A stretch of 14,498 bases of DNA from Candidatus Fermentibacterota bacterium (GTDB lineage Bacteria; Fermentibacterota; Fermentibacteria; Fermentibacterales; Fermentibacteraceae), in contig JAAYTY010000075.1 in assembly GCA_012523605.1 (NCBI GenBank), positions 1 to 14,498 on the forward strand, given 5' to 3'. The notes beneath the pieces were generated by a model. That model had not been told where the DNA came from and searched no databases. It saw only the letters and a list, made by a program, of their open reading frames with translations. Below are positions 14,374 through 14,498 of this stretch, in pieces. Each line of letters opens with the position of its first letter. Within the stretch, counting starts at the first letter, position 1. The translations under genes and the position numbers were made by a program.

Positions 14374-14395
14374 GCACAATCGCCTGCGAATGTGC
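14374..14395 (+). repeat. Second imperfect inverted repeat downstream of the tRNA
   Basis: GCACAATCGC (14374-14383) pairs with GCGAATGTGC (14386-14395) with a single A-A mismatch and a 2-base gap. It follows the 13-bp hairpin closely and may extend the same termination or processing region. Confidence 0.35.
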
Positions 14396-14428
14396 GAGAG
14401 GGTGGGCACATATCCTTTGAAGAAAGAC

Positions 14429-14472
14429 CGAACGGGCTGTGCATCGACGCTCTATCCTCCAGCGTCGGTTTC
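14429..14472 (-). other. Inverted partial copy of tRNA-Arg sequence
   Basis: On the minus strand 14459-14445 reads GAGGATAGAGCGTCG, identical over 15 bases to tRNA-Arg 14273-14287 (D-arm into anticodon stem), followed 7 bases later by GCCCGTTCG (14437-14429), matching its T-arm in the same order. In addition 14461-14472 (plus strand) repeats 12 bases of the tRNA (14281-14292) directly. The acceptor stem and anticodon loop are missing, so this is a remnant rather than a working gene. Bases 14365-14498 otherwise show no gene I can support. Confidence 0.4.
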
Positions 14473-14498
14473 TCTCCGCTCCTGCCGGTGCTCGAGGC

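Noticed and set aside
14229..14444. 71-residue minus-strand open frame with GPTRTGDLRFRKPTLYPLSYWG
   Set aside because: It is the antisense of tRNA-Arg; this peptide pattern is a well-known spurious translation of tRNA genes.
14390..14498. Plus-strand open frame running off the right edge (starting MCERVGTYPLKK)
   Set aside because: No ribosome binding site, no recognisable motif, and it crosses the inverted tRNA-like remnant; cannot be supported from about 36 codons.
1..14498. CRISPR arrays, insertion sequences, integrases, rRNA genes
   Set aside because: No spaced direct-repeat array, transposase or integrase motif, or rRNA sequence was recognised in the window.

Overview
The window is a GC-rich bacterial chromosome segment (roughly two thirds G+C by eye), densely packed on both strands. 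Housekeeping markers (rmuC, lepA, hemW, a tRNA-Arg) and short intergenic gaps suggest ordinary chromosome rather than a plasmid or phage. Arginine is often encoded by AGG, and the window's single tRNA is the AGG-reading tRNA-Arg(CCU). Nothing here fixes the phylum; the gene complement and codon use would suit a little-cultured lineage, but that is inference.

Left part (1-4627): a large AAA-type ATPase with a TPR-like C-terminal half, probably cut at the window edge, runs into a convergent two-gene unit (hotdog acyl-CoA thioesterase, then a small DUF861-type cupin). Divergent from these, behind a clear sigma70-type promoter, is rmuC.

Middle (4611-9376): a minus-strand tungstate (possibly molybdate) ABC operon tupA-tupB-tupC, with a lipoprotein binding protein, a permease and an ATPase carrying a C-terminal TOBE/Mop-like region. 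Its leader is long and can form a stem-loop that is stronger as minus-strand RNA. lepA (elongation factor 4) is divergent from it.

Right part (9386-13271): a 39-residue lysine-rich microprotein behind its own promoter and ribosome binding site, then a tightly packed run of four genes: a protein with a strict five-residue glycine period, a D-serine-dehydratase-like PLP enzyme, a DUF1838 protein, and hemW. The last three are joined by 4-base stop/start overlaps (ATGA, then CTGA), so hemW seems to start at CTG.

End (13278-14498): an AT-rich promoter/operator island with a perfect 14-bp palindrome precedes an overlapping gene pair, a winged-helix regulator and a minimal nucleotidyltransferase, resembling an autoregulated two-gene (toxin-antitoxin-like) module. 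Immediately downstream come tRNA-Arg(CCU), two inverted repeats, and an inverted partial copy of the tRNA sequence. The regulator/nucleotidyltransferase/tRNA arrangement, the period-5 protein and the tup leader are the parts most deserving a closer look.
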